Virus record (IMG/VR): IMGVR_UViG_3300030110_002054
Span: 1 to 64,000 of that record
Reading direction: 5' to 3' (one strand)
Source of the DNA: a virus
Length of the DNA: 64,000 nt
Shown here: positions 16,473-25,038 of the stretch, piece by piece
Layout of the letters: each line of letters opens with the position of its first letter
Numbering within the stretch: position 1 is the stretch's first letter
Translations under genes and position numbers: made by a program
The notes under the pieces: model-generated
Database searches by the model: none
What the model saw: the letters and a program-made list of their open reading frames with translations, nothing else
What the model was told of the DNA's origin: nothing

Positions 16473-17849
16473 TCACTCCTGTTTGTCTTCTTCGCCTTTC
16501 GACTTGGACTCTTCTCCTATGAACTGGGACATGTTGGTGTTACCACCCTGTGTCCTCTTTCGTATTCTTCTTGGGTCTGCGTAGATACCAAAGACATTCA
16601 TCTTAGGACTCTCCACACCATCCCTCACACTCATACCTATTCTTCCAATCACGATGATTGAAGACTTCTCAGCCCAAGGTATTTCCTCATCACCCTTTCT
16701 AGCGACGAATGGATTCGAGTTGTCATAGCATGCTCCGCTAATCCAACACGACACCTCTGCCTGTGGCTTCTCACCATATTGACTCTGTAGGGATATGTTG
16801 GTTAGATTGAGGCTGAAGTTTCTACCAGTCTCATCATACGCACTCTCCCTACCTTCTGTGGATAGTCTGCTCACACTGCCCTTTGTGAACACAATCGGGC
16901 CTGCTCTTCCAGTCTCACCGTTTATCTCGAAGGTTCTACTACCTGTAGCATAGGCATTGCCCAATGATTCAAGTGGTACATACAGTTGATGGAACAAGTC
17001 GGATGCTAGGAACTTGTGTGGGTGAAGGAACTTTACTTCATCCTCATCCACGAAGTCCGTAGTGTACTCGATGTTCTCATGGAATCCTATACCAGTGCCG
17101 AGCACATCCCTGAAGGCCTCTGCTGCATCTGGGTTAGGAGGTCTTACCTGTATTCTACATGGGTCTCCCACTTTCACATGCATGTCAGACGAATCACCTA
17201 GTGCATCGACTCTCCATAGTTTGATGTCCTTATCGAACTCATTCTCATGGTTGCCCAAGAAGTAGTAGTTCCTACCTAGCAACGAGGGATACATGGGTCG
17301 CCCTGTTGTCCTACCCATGAGACAGATGTACTTCCCGTCTATCCTGATACCCATTGAGGGTTCTTCTTCGATAGGGTCGTTCGTATCCACCACACCATTG
17401 GCAGTTCGTATAGCCCAGAAGTTGCCTTGCTCAAAGTACTCGCCAACGACACCGTTGTCTATGGCTTCCTTGTTGTTCATGGCATACTCTCTCGATGCTC
17501 TGCTGACCATACCGCCCCTGCGGTCTGTCTTCTTAGCATCCACACCTACGAAGCAACCTACGAATGGGACTGTGTTAGCCCCACCACCTACTGTACTTCT
17601 CCTCAACTGGATGAAGCACTGCTCTGCCCAGTCGATGAGTAAGTCCTCATCCTCTTCCATCCAGTCTTCGCATGCGTGTTCGCTCTCAATGAAAGAGAGG
17701 AAGTGCTTGATTACATCAGGCAACTTGTCTCCTGTTCTCTCTGCGTGCTTCTGCATGCGTTCTAGGACTCCTTCTGGCATAGCCAGTGGTGTGTCGCTTG
17801 CGTTCTCTGTTGTTGCGTCGTATTCATATTCATTGTTTTCTTCATTCAT
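16473..17849 (-). CDS. Hypothetical protein, possible single-stranded DNA-binding protein
   Basis: 458 residues. The first 60 residues are acidic and probably partly disordered. The rest is strand-rich, and the C-terminal region SSIIVIGRIGMSVRDG is compatible with an OB-fold strand. The tail is charged (KSKGEEDKQE), as in many single-strand binding proteins. It sits between clamp loader and RadA-like ATPase genes. The assignment is inference from context and composition; no specific RPA motif or zinc finger is visible. Confidence 0.4.
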   Translation of the reverse strand: MNEENNEYEYDATTENASDTPLAMPEGVLERMQKHAERTGDKLPDVIKHFLSFIESEHACEDWMEEDEDLLIDWAEQCFIQLRRSTVGGGANTVPFVGCFVGVDAKKTDRRGGMVSRASREYAMNNKEAIDNGVVGEYFEQGNFWAIRTANGVVDTNDPIEEEPSMGIRIDGKYICLMGRTTGRPMYPSLLGRNYYFLGNHENEFDKDIKLWRVDALGDSSDMHVKVGDPCRIQVRPPNPDAAEAFRDVLGTGIGFHENIEYTTDFVDEDEVKFLHPHKFLASDLFHQLYVPLESLGNAYATGSRTFEINGETGRAGPIVFTKGSVSRLSTEGRESAYDETGRNFSLNLTNISLQSQYGEKPQAEVSCWISGACYDNSNPFVARKGDEEIPWAEKSSIIVIGRIGMSVRDGVESPKMNVFGIYADPRRIRKRTQGGNTNMSQFIGEESKSKGEEDKQE

Positions 17850-17979
17850 GTTTCTTCATCTCCTTTATCTCATTAAGGACTGCCTTCATCGTTATGTTCA
17901 GGTTGTCTATGCTGACTTGTATGCCAAGTAGACCACCTTGTATCGTTCTATCTAGTTCTTCTATTACACCACTATTCAT
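17842..17979 (-). CDS. Small helical protein
   Basis: 45 residues, amphipathic helical (IQVSIDNLNITMKAVLNEIKE). The start overlaps the clamp-loader stop (ATGA) and the end overlaps the next gene by 8 bases. Function unknown. Confidence 0.5.
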   Translation of the reverse strand: MNSGVIEELDRTIQGGLLGIQVSIDNLNITMKAVLNEIKEMKKHE

Positions 17980-18929
17980 TGTTTCACTTCCTTTCTTAAT
18001 CTCGCTACGAAGTAGTCGAGGAATGCTTGGTCGCTGTCAGGCCATTCGTATATGTGTGTCATCATATCACCGTATACAGATAGCACTGTCCAGACTTTAT
18101 CATCTTCATCCATGTTGAACAGGGATGATAGATTCTGATAGAAGGAACGCATCACGAAGAACCTGTCCCTTCCATTGGAAACTGCCTTGTGGAATTGAAT
18201 ACGCATGTCCATCCACTCGTCTGTCAAAGCAGACAGGGCGGCTTGGCTCGGCCCACTGAAGTCACTCACCCTGTCCTTCAGGGCATGCATGTCATGCATG
18301 TGTAGTGATTCCAACACACCTACTGCTGACCTCAAGTCCCCACCCATGTAGGTGACGAGCCTTGGGAAGTAGTCCTTCCACACATCGAGAACACGCTCAG
18401 GCACTCCACACTTCTGACACACGTTGGTCAGATGCTTCGCACCCTCTTCACTGTCAACTGCCTTGAACTTGTACACCACGCACCTGCTCTTGATGGCAGG
18501 TCGTATCTTGCTCTCATCATTGGCTGTGAATATGAATAGGCAGTTCTCAGTGCTGTTCTCTATAATCTGTCTCAGTGCATCCTGTGCAGCAGGAGTCAAA
18601 CCATCAGCCTCATCGAGAAGGATGACCTTCCTGTCTGCCATGTATGGGCTAGTCTGTGCTGCCTGCTTCAGGAACACACGAATGAACTCGATGCCCCTCT
18701 CATCACTGGCGTTGCACTCATAGTAATCACAGTCTATCGCTCTGTCTAGCATCTGTCTGGCAATCACACGAGCCGCTGTGGTCTTACCCACACCACTCTG
18801 ACCAACGAAGAGCAGGGAGTCTGGATAGGAGTCGTTCGCTTTCCAGTTCAAGGCATCCTTGGTGAATGCCTGCTGTCCCACTATGTCTTCAAACTCGGTG
18901 GGTCTACCAATCTCATTCCACGACTTCAT
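17976..18929 (-). CDS. rfcS: Clamp loader small subunit (RFC-S-like AAA+ ATPase)
   Basis: 317 residues. P-loop GQSGVGKTTAAR near residue 44, Walker B VILLDEADGLT near residue 101, sensor-1 FIFTAND, and the RFC-box arginine finger KSRCVVY. The start KSWNEIGRPTEFEDIVGQ resembles the RFC box near the N terminus. It loads the sliding clamp at primer ends. No large subunit is seen in the window, so it may form a homo-oligomer or pair with the host large subunit. A repeated promoter element (18945-18966) lies 15 bases upstream, inside the end of the preceding gene. Confidence 0.92.
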   Translation of the reverse strand: MKSWNEIGRPTEFEDIVGQQAFTKDALNWKANDSYPDSLLFVGQSGVGKTTAARVIARQMLDRAIDCDYYECNASDERGIEFIRVFLKQAAQTSPYMADRKVILLDEADGLTPAAQDALRQIIENSTENCLFIFTANDESKIRPAIKSRCVVYKFKAVDSEEGAKHLTNVCQKCGVPERVLDVWKDYFPRLVTYMGGDLRSAVGVLESLHMHDMHALKDRVSDFSGPSQAALSALTDEWMDMRIQFHKAVSNGRDRFFVMRSFYQNLSSLFNMDEDDKVWTVLSVYGDMMTHIYEWPDSDQAFLDYFVARLRKEVKQ

Positions 18930-19375
18930 ACACTATTCCTCTCTTGTTCCTTTATATCGGAAAGCCTCTCATCCGCTTTTTTGACCCATTCTACGAACGC
19001 TTCGTAGTCTCTTGGTGGTGGGTTGTCAATCACCCACTTCAGAGATAGGTAGCCTTCCTTGTCTACCAGTCTGTCCTCTAACTTGAAGTGACCTATCATA
19101 GTCATCCACTTGTTCAACTCTTCTGCCCTACTCATCTTCTCACGATAGGGTAAATCGAATCTCTCCAATACCTCGTTCAGAAAAAGAAAACTAATTTTGG
19201 TTTTACTTTGTTGTTGCTTTTTATATGAGCGAAATGAGATGGAACGCAGTACCCTGAATCCATGTATAGAAGATGCACTCTTCTGGATGCTAAAGTTGAA
19301 CTTCAAATCAGCACACAGAAAGCCTAAACCAAACCAGAAATTATCGGGATGTAATGTCATTGTATCAACTCGCAT
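18926..19375 (-). CDS. Hypothetical protein (possible remnant of a homing endonuclease)
   Basis: 149 residues from 19375, or 144 from the ATG at 19360. The N terminus FWFGLGFLCADLKFNFSI and the later SISFRSYKK faintly recall a LAGLIDADG helix followed by beta strands, but the acidic catalytic residue is not clear. The C terminus ends in LSDIKEQER, which is the promoter element of the clamp loader read as protein. Base composition in its first half is more A+T-rich than the neighbours. Confidence 0.45.
   Translation of the reverse strand: MRVDTMTLHPDNFWFGLGFLCADLKFNFSIQKSASSIHGFRVLRSISFRSYKKQQQSKTKISFLFLNEVLERFDLPYREKMSRAEELNKWMTMIGHFKLEDRLVDKEGYLSLKWVIDNPPPRDYEAFVEWVKKADERLSDIKEQERNSV
18945..18966 (-). 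promoter_or_regulatory. Early promoter element, copy 1 (before clamp loader)
   Basis: Read on the minus strand the element is GGCTTTCCGATATAAAGGAA followed by CA. The TATA-like centre is about 25 bases from the clamp-loader ATG, the distance expected for a TATA box driving a leaderless archaeal transcript. Three other copies precede the genes starting at 22406, 25807 and 29603. Confidence 0.6.
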
Positions 19376-20774
19376 GTATGAAATCGACGTATTGAGTTAC
19401 GTCACTCATACCCAAATCGACTCTTGCTGAGACGACAAGGGCATCTGGGATTGACAGTGGGTCTTTCAATATACTGGGAACAACCGCCTCTATCGGTATG
19501 ATAACCTCGTCTGGTATGTCTTCCCAATCCTTGCTGGGGATGATAGTGCATAACCTGTCTACTATACCTCGTATAGAGTTCTTCACATCACTGACGACAT
19601 CGACTTCACCTACCACGATGAAGTCATCATAACCATCAACACACGAGAGTCTTACAGACAAGGTGTCCTGTATATTCCTAACAGAATGAAGTCTTAGAAT
19701 CATCTTGGATAGAGATGACATCATAACGTAACCGCCACTCTCCAGTGGTTTGTACTCACCTATTTCTGGGAATCTTATAGCCTCATCATCTTTGAGACTG
19801 CTAATTAGGTCAGCCATACTATCTATACGTGTTGGCTGGTGTACAACTACAGGTGTGTCTTTCGTATGCTCCTGTAATTTAACCAGTCTCTCTTCAAGAG
19901 TGAGAGTGTGGTATCTTGGGAAGATAGCATCGAACACGTGTATGTTGTTGCCATCAGTTACTGTCTCCAATATCATAGGGGTGTCTGGAAGCCACGACGA
20001 GTCAGGTGCTTGTCCGTTGGATACAATCTTACCACTCCTGTCTCTCCAGATGAAGCGAACTCCATCCTGTTCTCTAATCACATACAACATCTTAGTCGAA
20101 CCCTTGTTAGGTATTCTTTGGTATCGAGAGTTATTAAACTCAACAAGTTTGTCTATGGAATCATGTGGGTGAAAGGGTAGATACCTTCTAGGTGATAGAG
20201 CCAGATTAGGTTCTTCATACCACCTGTCTGGTATGTCTAGACCCTGAGGGTCTTGGAATATCAAATGAATAAGTTCTGTGGCATCCTTCAGAGACGCATG
20301 TCTCTTCATCACATCAGCATGGATGCCCCTGCTGATGCCTAAGTGTATCACGAACGCTCGTGATGTGATTGGTGGTTTGTTGGCTAAGACGTGACTCCAG
20401 AACAGTCTGGCTTCAATCTCATCCATCTTGTGTGCTGTGTCTAGTACCTTGACTGCATTTATGGATAGACTCTCCATCATCCTGAACGCATCCTTGACTG
20501 ACCAGCCTTGTGACGTGCTGGCGTTGCTCTCCTGTGCGAGCGTGAGTGCTAGGTCATTCTCACCCAACACATCCATGACCACATCAATGAACACACCTAC
20601 CTCTCCAGCAAAGAGTGATGCTAGACTATTCTTTGTTAGTAGTGCCTTCTGTGGATAAAGTAGTCTGTAAAAATCTTGGGCTGAGTTTTCATCATCTATC
20701 TTCGAGAGCACATCTCTCTTGTTGCTTCCTTGTCTCAGCGATTCGTATAGTCTAGAGGCCTTCTGGAAGTTCAT
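19365..20774 (-). CDS. ATP-dependent DNA ligase-like protein lacking the catalytic lysine
   Basis: 469 residues from the ATG at 20774 (ATGA overlap). The helical N-terminal half resembles the archaeal DNA ligase N domain. Near the middle, IREQDGVRFIW lines up with ligase motif I (KxDGxR), but Glu stands where the adenylated Lys should be. HVFDAIF ... LEERLVKL then matches the ligase motif III region (FDhh ... ERxxxL). A strand-rich C-terminal part could be an OB domain. If the alignment is right, the protein cannot form the usual enzyme-AMP and may have become a DNA-end-binding or structural factor. An intact ligase is encoded at 59790. Confidence 0.5.
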   Translation of the reverse strand: MNFQKASRLYESLRQGSNKRDVLSKIDDENSAQDFYRLLYPQKALLTKNSLASLFAGEVGVFIDVVMDVLGENDLALTLAQESNASTSQGWSVKDAFRMMESLSINAVKVLDTAHKMDEIEARLFWSHVLANKPPITSRAFVIHLGISRGIHADVMKRHASLKDATELIHLIFQDPQGLDIPDRWYEEPNLALSPRRYLPFHPHDSIDKLVEFNNSRYQRIPNKGSTKMLYVIREQDGVRFIWRDRSGKIVSNGQAPDSSWLPDTPMILETVTDGNNIHVFDAIFPRYHTLTLEERLVKLQEHTKDTPVVVHQPTRIDSMADLISSLKDDEAIRFPEIGEYKPLESGGYVMMSSLSKMILRLHSVRNIQDTLSVRLSCVDGYDDFIVVGEVDVVSDVKNSIRGIVDRLCTIIPSKDWEDIPDEVIIPIEAVVPSILKDPLSIPDALVVSARVDLGMSDVTQYVDFIHAS

Positions 20775-21145
20775 CCAAGCACCTTGTCTATCAATTCTTG
20801 AAACTGACCAGACCACTCTCTGGGTCTTGGTTGAGTCCCTATTCCCAACGCTTCCTTGGTCTTGGTGGCTATCCCTCTGGATGTCACCTTAACTCCAATC
20901 TTCTTGCATACGATGTATATGCAATCAACGAACAGTGCATGTGGTGTTCTCCTGCAATCCCAGTGGGGGTGTTTCTGCACCTCTCTCTGTAATACCTCAG
21001 CGAGGACAACCACCTTCAGTGGTAGTTCAAGCGAAGAGGCAATCTTCTTCTTCGCATCCTCAACATGTGTCTCGTATGTCTGCTTGACTATCTCAGATTT
21101 ACCGATTACCTGTTCTGGTTTTCCACCCTCGTTTGCCATCTCCAT
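20771..21145 (-). CDS. Hypothetical helical protein, weakly TFB/cyclin-like
   Basis: 124 residues from the ATG at 21145 (TGATG overlap). Helical throughout; LFVDCIYIVCKKIGVKVTSRGIATKTKEAL resembles one cyclin-like repeat of archaeal TFB, where an Ala/Cys-rich helix is followed by a helix-turn-helix. There is no zinc ribbon or B-finger. Could be a regulator of transcription, but the similarity is weak. Confidence 0.4.
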   Translation of the reverse strand: MEMANEGGKPEQVIGKSEIVKQTYETHVEDAKKKIASSLELPLKVVVLAEVLQREVQKHPHWDCRRTPHALFVDCIYIVCKKIGVKVTSRGIATKTKEALGIGTQPRPREWSGQFQELIDKVLG

Positions 21146-21477
21146 CACTCCTGTTCATCATCCTCACTCCTCAGTAGGTCGCTCACCTTGTTGCCCATGG
21201 CGTAATACACATCTGACCCATCGCCATCCTTCATCACGACTCTCGCTCCGCAGTTGGTGCAATACAGTGGTATCTCAAACACATCGGATATGTTGCCTTG
21301 CACCCCACCATTCGGTGACATGTCACTCACATTACCCATGCCTAGTTGCCAACTGTGACCGACATCCATGCATTGCTCCAACTTCTGGAGAGTGTCTTTC
21401 AGGTTAGCCAGTTTCTGACCTTCCTCTATCATCTTCCTTGCCTGTTCCTCAATCTGCTTTATCTTGTCCTCAATCAT
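21145..21477 (-). CDS. Coiled-coil protein with a zinc knuckle
   Basis: 110 residues. Residues about 1-35 form a coiled coil (IEDKIKQIEEQARKMIEEGQ); CTNCGARV near residue 70 gives one Cys pair, with a further Cys at about 36. Acidic tail. The ATG overlaps the upstream stop. No family recognised. Confidence 0.5.
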   Translation of the reverse strand: MIEDKIKQIEEQARKMIEEGQKLANLKDTLQKLEQCMDVGHSWQLGMGNVSDMSPNGGVQGNISDVFEIPLYCTNCGARVVMKDGDGSDVYYAMGNKVSDLLRSEDDEQE

Positions 21478-21686
21478 TCCTCTTCCCTCCATATTTGATT
21501 CTGAAAGAGAATAGCGTCTTCTGCTTTCATAGGCTTGGATGTGAATATCGTCCCATTAGACATGTGAATGTCCAGTATGGTATGCTTCTTCAGATACTTC
21601 GACTCTACCGTGTGTGTCACTGCTGACACATCGGACAGTCTAATACTCGTATTACCCGATGTGGTTTCTAGAGTTATGTGATTCAT
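21474..21686 (-). CDS. Hypothetical protein
   Basis: 70 residues, strand-rich (NHITLETTSGNTSIRLSDVS ... ILDIHMSNGTIF). Overlaps both neighbours by 4 bases. Function unknown. Confidence 0.5.
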   Translation of the reverse strand: MNHITLETTSGNTSIRLSDVSAVTHTVESKYLKKHTILDIHMSNGTIFTSKPMKAEDAILFQNQIWREEE

Positions 21687-21820
21687 TCTTCATCCTCCAA
21701 CAACATCTCAGCCACAGAAAAGGCCGTCAGTATTTTCAGATGTGCTTCCAACAACTGTATGATTCGGTCGAGTCTTCTCTCGACTGCTGTCTCGTGTCTG
21801 TCGAACTTACCACCTCTCAT
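21683..21820 (-). CDS. Small helical protein
   Basis: 45 residues: a basic N terminus (MRGGKFDRHETAVERRLDR), then a hydrophobic helix (IIQLLEAHLKILTAFSVAEM) and an acidic end. Overlaps both neighbours by 4 bases, which is the main support. Confidence 0.5.
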   Translation of the reverse strand: MRGGKFDRHETAVERRLDRIIQLLEAHLKILTAFSVAEMLLEDEE

Positions 21821-22101
21821 TCTTCAGCAACTCCTACCTTGTGTGGGTGATGGTTGGTGACTACGTAGGATAGTATGTCGATGATGGCCTTCATCTCTGC
21901 TATGTCCACGTCATCATCATAACACTCTTCGGGATTGAGTCTGCTCGTTCCACCTTCGTCTATCCAATAGTGGTCAGCATCCTCGTCGGGGTACTGGGTG
22001 TACTTCTCGATGTACTCCTCGTAGAACTCCTCATCATGCTCTGCTATCGCCCTGATTATGGTCTGACCTATTTTCAGTCTGCTTTGTTCTTCACTTAACA
22101 T
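21817..22101 (-). CDS. Hypothetical acidic protein
   Basis: 94 residues, strongly acidic and aromatic in the middle (EEFYEEYIEKYTQYPDEDAD). No motif recognised. Overlaps the upstream gene by 7 bases and the downstream gene by 4. Confidence 0.5.
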   Translation of the reverse strand: MLSEEQSRLKIGQTIIRAIAEHDEEFYEEYIEKYTQYPDEDADHYWIDEGGTSRLNPEECYDDDVDIAEMKAIIDILSYVVTNHHPHKVGVAEE

Positions 22102-22406
22102 TCAGACCACCCGTCCTCATCTATACCATCGTCGCTCCAGTCCACTCCTCTCAGGAGTTCTAGGATTCTGCTGTAGGGTACTTTCAGGTAGTTGGTTCTA
22201 CCACAGTCATCACACTCTACCTCGATGCATGCTATTGGCTCATCCAACTTCTTGCCGTTCTTCCAACTCTCGACATCCACGATGCCCTCGTCTGTAATAG
22301 TCCAATTCTCATGCTCGCAGTTCCAGTACCTCTCTTCCTGTCTAGCCTCCCATGCGGCATCTGCTAGGTATTCGTCTCTCTCGTCTTGTTCTCTTTCACT
22401 CATCAT
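22095..22406 (-). CDS. Hypothetical zinc-binding acidic protein
   Basis: 103 residues. Cys and His residues (NCEHENW, then VECDDCGRTNYL) may form one zinc site. The N terminus is rich in Glu and Asp. Preceded by promoter element copy 2 and an AGGAG about 17 bases before the ATG, so it probably starts a transcription unit that also covers the smaller genes to its left. Confidence 0.5.
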   Translation of the reverse strand: MMSEREQDERDEYLADAAWEARQEERYWNCEHENWTITDEGIVDVESWKNGKKLDEPIACIEVECDDCGRTNYLKVPYSRILELLRGVDWSDDGIDEDGWSEC

Positions 22407-22705
22407 ACTGATTTCACACCTCTCCTATGTTGTTCCTTTATATCGGAAAGCCTATAATCGGCTAAAAACAGACCATTTCCTCTAGTCGTTATTTCCTCTA
22501 TTTCATGCTCCTCTACAGGCTCTGCTTTCGGTTTGCTCTTGCTGGCCTTCCTGACATATGGAGTGAGTGTGTTTCGCCTGTATTGCTCTCTCCACATCAC
22601 CTGTATGCAATCATCACACAACCTACCATCCTTCGCTACTTTCTTGCTAGGCTCTTTGTAGTCAGCACCACAAAGTGTCTCGTCTAATATACGGAAGTGA
22701 ATCAT
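22403..22705 (-). CDS. Small zinc-binding protein
   Basis: 100 residues. HFRILDETLCG near the N terminus and LCDDCIQVMWREQY near residue 30 are typical of short phage proteins that bind one zinc through Cys residues. The C-terminal half is basic then acidic, and ends with LSDIKEQHRRG, encoded by the promoter element. Function unknown. Confidence 0.5.
   Translation of the reverse strand: MIHFRILDETLCGADYKEPSKKVAKDGRLCDDCIQVMWREQYRRNTLTPYVRKASKSKPKAEPVEEHEIEEITTRGNGLFLADYRLSDIKEQHRRGVKSV
22431..22452 (-). promoter_or_regulatory. Early promoter element, copy 2
   Basis: Minus-strand GGCTTTCCGATATAAAGGAA plus CA, identical to copies 1 and 3 over this stretch. The TATA-like centre is about 34 bases from the ATG at 22406. 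It lies inside the 3' end of the preceding gene, where it is read as LSDIKEQ. Confidence 0.6.
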
Positions 22706-22941
22706 TTCTCCTTCTCCTTGAAGTCAGGATGTTCTGGCTTCAACCTATGTCGTCTTCTATCCTTCATGTTCTCAAGCAACAGGAGCACGTTCTTCGCGGC
22801 CGAGTCCCAACGCTTGCCTGTCACCTTGTCATCTACCATCAAATCCCGTAGGGACTCAAGGTCTACACTCTCAATTAGTTCATTCAATATCTCAAACTCA
22901 ACATGAGATACACTCGTTGCTCTTCCTTCTTTCACTTTCAT
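22702..22941 (-). CDS. Hypothetical helical protein
   Basis: 79 residues, charged and helical, with a very basic C terminus (KDRRRHRLKPEHPDFKEKEK). AAAAGGAGAG lies just before the ATG. It is the first gene after a promoter-containing gap. Confidence 0.5.
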   Translation of the reverse strand: MKVKEGRATSVSHVEFEILNELIESVDLESLRDLMVDDKVTGKRWDSAAKNVLLLLENMKDRRRHRLKPEHPDFKEKEK

Positions 22942-23032
22942 CTCTCCTTTTCATTTTGCTGTTGCCTTATAACTGTAGTTTGCGTAGTTCATATACCCTC
23001 AGTTTTTTTCACTTTCAGTTTAACAGGATAAC
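22942..23032 (-). promoter_or_regulatory. Non-coding gap with TATA-like boxes
   Basis: On the minus strand, GTTATAAGGCAACA lies about 38 bases before the ATG at 22941 and loosely resembles the 22-bp early element (TATAAAGGAACA). A second TATA-like GGGTATATGAAC lies further upstream, and an A/T tract (GTGAAAAAAACT) could end the preceding transcript. Confidence 0.4.
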
Positions 23033-23317
23033 CTAAGCCACATTTTTTTCGGGCTGTCTTTCCTTCTGTTCCTGCTCATCATCATACTCGCTGATGAAGT
23101 CAACAAGTCTGGGTATGAGTTCCCTCACCTGCTCTGCTGTCAGTCTGACTCCGTGTCGTGTGTGTTGGTTCTTTCCATCTTGTACATTCATGATTCTGAA
23201 GTCCAACCAAACCTTGTCGTAATAGTCAACTCGCCTAACGGCAACGTCTCCCTTGCCATCCTTCCACTTGCCTTCCATGCTCACTGAACGCCAGACGTGC
23301 TCTTCGCCCATCTTCAC
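23033..23317 (-). CDS. Hypothetical protein, weakly PC4-like
   Basis: 94 residues with GTG at 23317 (GTGA overlap) or ATG at 23311. RRVDYYDKVWLDFRIM followed by RHGVRLTAEQVRELIPRLVDF resembles the transcriptional coactivator PC4/p15 fold (beta strands, then G-hxLTxxQhxxL helix), a single-stranded DNA-binding fold common in phages. Charged tail. The match is by eye only. Confidence 0.4.
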   Translation of the reverse strand: MKMGEEHVWRSVSMEGKWKDGKGDVAVRRVDYYDKVWLDFRIMNVQDGKNQHTRHGVRLTAEQVRELIPRLVDFISEYDDEQEQKERQPEKNVA

Positions 23318-24036
23318 TCCTCCTCGTCAGCGAGACCCCATCTCTCAACACTCATGCAATACGTACCCCACATCCATGAGGGAACACGCTCACCTGTGTC
23401 TGGGTCTTTGCTTCCAAGCACTACTCCTAACTCAGGGTTCTCGGCATCAGCCATCTCGACCATCTGCTTCCTCGTCATGCATTGTCTTAGAGTCCCTTCG
23501 GTGTTTACGAATCTCATGAACAGGTAATCACCAGCAAGAAGATGGAAATCATCTGGGTCTATCTTAGTGACATGCCCACACGAGCATGGTAGGTCATAAG
23601 CCCACACCTCAACCTCGTGTGTGTTGCCATCCTCAAGTAGAATCTCCTGCTCTCCCTCGAAACTAGGGCGAGCCGTCTCCAATTCCAGTTCGGCTAGTTT
23701 GTGTCCACATTCAACACACGCCCAAGACTTCGCTATCTCCATCCTGTGTGCTGTCTCCTGTGCGTAGGCCTCCTCGGATGACGCAGGTGGGTCGTATTCC
23801 ACCTCATCACCCATGACCATGTTTATTCCAACACTCATCATGATTGTTGCAAACCTCATGTGGTTCTCCTGAACTGTAGGATGATTCATCATACGAATCA
23901 CTTTCCAACTGTCGTCAGTTACCTTCTGGTATGTCAGCCCCGTTCCCTCTGGACTCCACACACCACCGATACCCATGTTATCGAAGTGTTCTTTCGCCCA
24001 CGTCTTCATTTCTTCATTTATCTCAAACTCGCTCAT
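23314..24036 (-). CDS. Hypothetical zinc-ribbon protein
   Basis: 240 residues. A helical N-terminal half precedes a zinc ribbon with ACVECGHKL near residue 108 and CSCGHVTK near residue 150. The C-terminal third is mixed. Unknown family. Overlaps the upstream gene by 14 bases. Confidence 0.5.
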   Translation of the reverse strand: MSEFEINEEMKTWAKEHFDNMGIGGVWSPEGTGLTYQKVTDDSWKVIRMMNHPTVQENHMRFATIMMSVGINMVMGDEVEYDPPASSEEAYAQETAHRMEIAKSWACVECGHKLAELELETARPSFEGEQEILLEDGNTHEVEVWAYDLPCSCGHVTKIDPDDFHLLAGDYLFMRFVNTEGTLRQCMTRKQMVEMADAENPELGVVLGSKDPDTGERVPSWMWGTYCMSVERWGLADEEE

Positions 24037-24337
24037 CTATTGCATCTCCTGTGTTTTCCTGTTCCACCAACTGCTCGCATTCCCAACAAGGGAATAGACT
24101 GTGCGTGTCGGTAATCACAACCACACTCCCGTCTTGTATATCACTTTTACACAAAGGACAGCATGCTAAAACCTGTTTGGCAGGCATGGCCGCGAGTACT
24201 TCGCGTTCCTCACCTTTGTATGTGATATACATCACTTCTTCGCACAGTTCGGCTATTTCTCCCATGCTATTCACAAACTTCCCATAGGGAAGAAATGACT
24301 TCGTAGTCAGAGTGTATTCAACGTACTTCTCAGACAT
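24023..24337 (-). CDS. Hypothetical zinc-ribbon protein
   Basis: 104 residues. CCPLCKSD near residue 60 and PCWECEQL near residue 83 form a ribbon. The N-terminal half is strand-rich. It follows a non-coding gap with a TATA-like box, so it probably begins a transcript. Confidence 0.5.
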   Translation of the reverse strand: MSEKYVEYTLTTKSFLPYGKFVNSMGEIAELCEEVMYITYKGEEREVLAAMPAKQVLACCPLCKSDIQDGSVVVITDTHSLFPCWECEQLVEQENTGDAIDERV

Positions 24338-24459
24338 TGTGCATCACATCCATGTGTTTTGGTGGTGACGGTAGGGATGTATAAAACACAAACGAACTTC
24401 CGATGACTGCTTTTTGTAGCCCCCGCCACCACGAGACTACAGCAATCAAGGAATGTAAA
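24338..24459 (-). promoter_or_regulatory. Non-coding gap with candidate promoter
   Basis: Minus-strand TTTTATACATCC lies about 45 bases before the ATG at 24337, giving a predicted leader of about 18 bases. The rest of the gap contains a G-rich stretch (GTGGTGGCGGGGGCT). A 64-codon frame crossing it overlaps the neighbouring gene in another frame and has no ribosome site, so I do not call a gene here. Confidence 0.4.
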
Positions 24460-25038
24460 TTAGAATAGGTAAACATCGTCACCACCCTGTGGTATGTCTG
24501 TGTCAATAAGGTCTTCCACAACATGCCCGCCCATCATATCTGAGAGTGTCTTTACCCACTCATCTTTATCGAAGTACGGTATGTCTGGGCATTTCTTGTC
24601 TGCGAAAACCTTCGCATCATCCAACTCCCAGAATCCCTTCTTGACACCATCGAATGCTATACCAATCAGAATCCTCTGATTGTTTTCTATGCTCTCTTTA
24701 TCCACCTTACAATACAACTTCTTGACCATAGGGTCAGAGTTCAGATTGTAGGCAAGGCCACGTGCAAATGACAGGGGTATATTCTCCCTCTCACTCACGT
24801 TGCTGTAGAGAATCTCCCAACCTATGTCATCCATAGTATCGACTTGACTCAACATGGCTGAGTCCATGACATACATGGAATGCATGTGAGCAGTGTCATG
24901 TGCCTCATTGTGTATACGTTCCTTGGCTTTGTTCCTCATCTTAGTGTAGGACATAGCCTCTTCGGGTATTGGTGTGTCGTTCACCTTTTCTGCAACACCA
25001 TAGAGTATGTCGTATATGTTCTGTGTTGTAATACTCAT
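24460..25038 (-). CDS. Hypothetical protein
   Basis: 192 residues, mostly helical, with a Met/His-rich segment (HNEAHDTAHMHSMYVMDSAM) and an acidic C terminus. No family recognised. Its ATG overlaps the upstream stop (ATGA). Confidence 0.5.
   Translation of the reverse strand: MSITTQNIYDILYGVAEKVNDTPIPEEAMSYTKMRNKAKERIHNEAHDTAHMHSMYVMDSAMLSQVDTMDDIGWEILYSNVSERENIPLSFARGLAYNLNSDPMVKKLYCKVDKESIENNQRILIGIAFDGVKKGFWELDDAKVFADKKCPDIPYFDKDEWVKTLSDMMGGHVVEDLIDTDIPQGGDDVYLF

Noticed and set aside
18880-18929. Clamp-loader start MKSWNEIG as another W-motif
   Set aside because: This is the normal RFC-box start and the gene is in the early block; the resemblance is coincidental.
24330-24524. 64-codon minus-strand frame in the 24.4 kb gap
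   Set aside because: No ribosome site, overlaps the 24460 gene in another frame, and the gap carries a TATA-like box instead.
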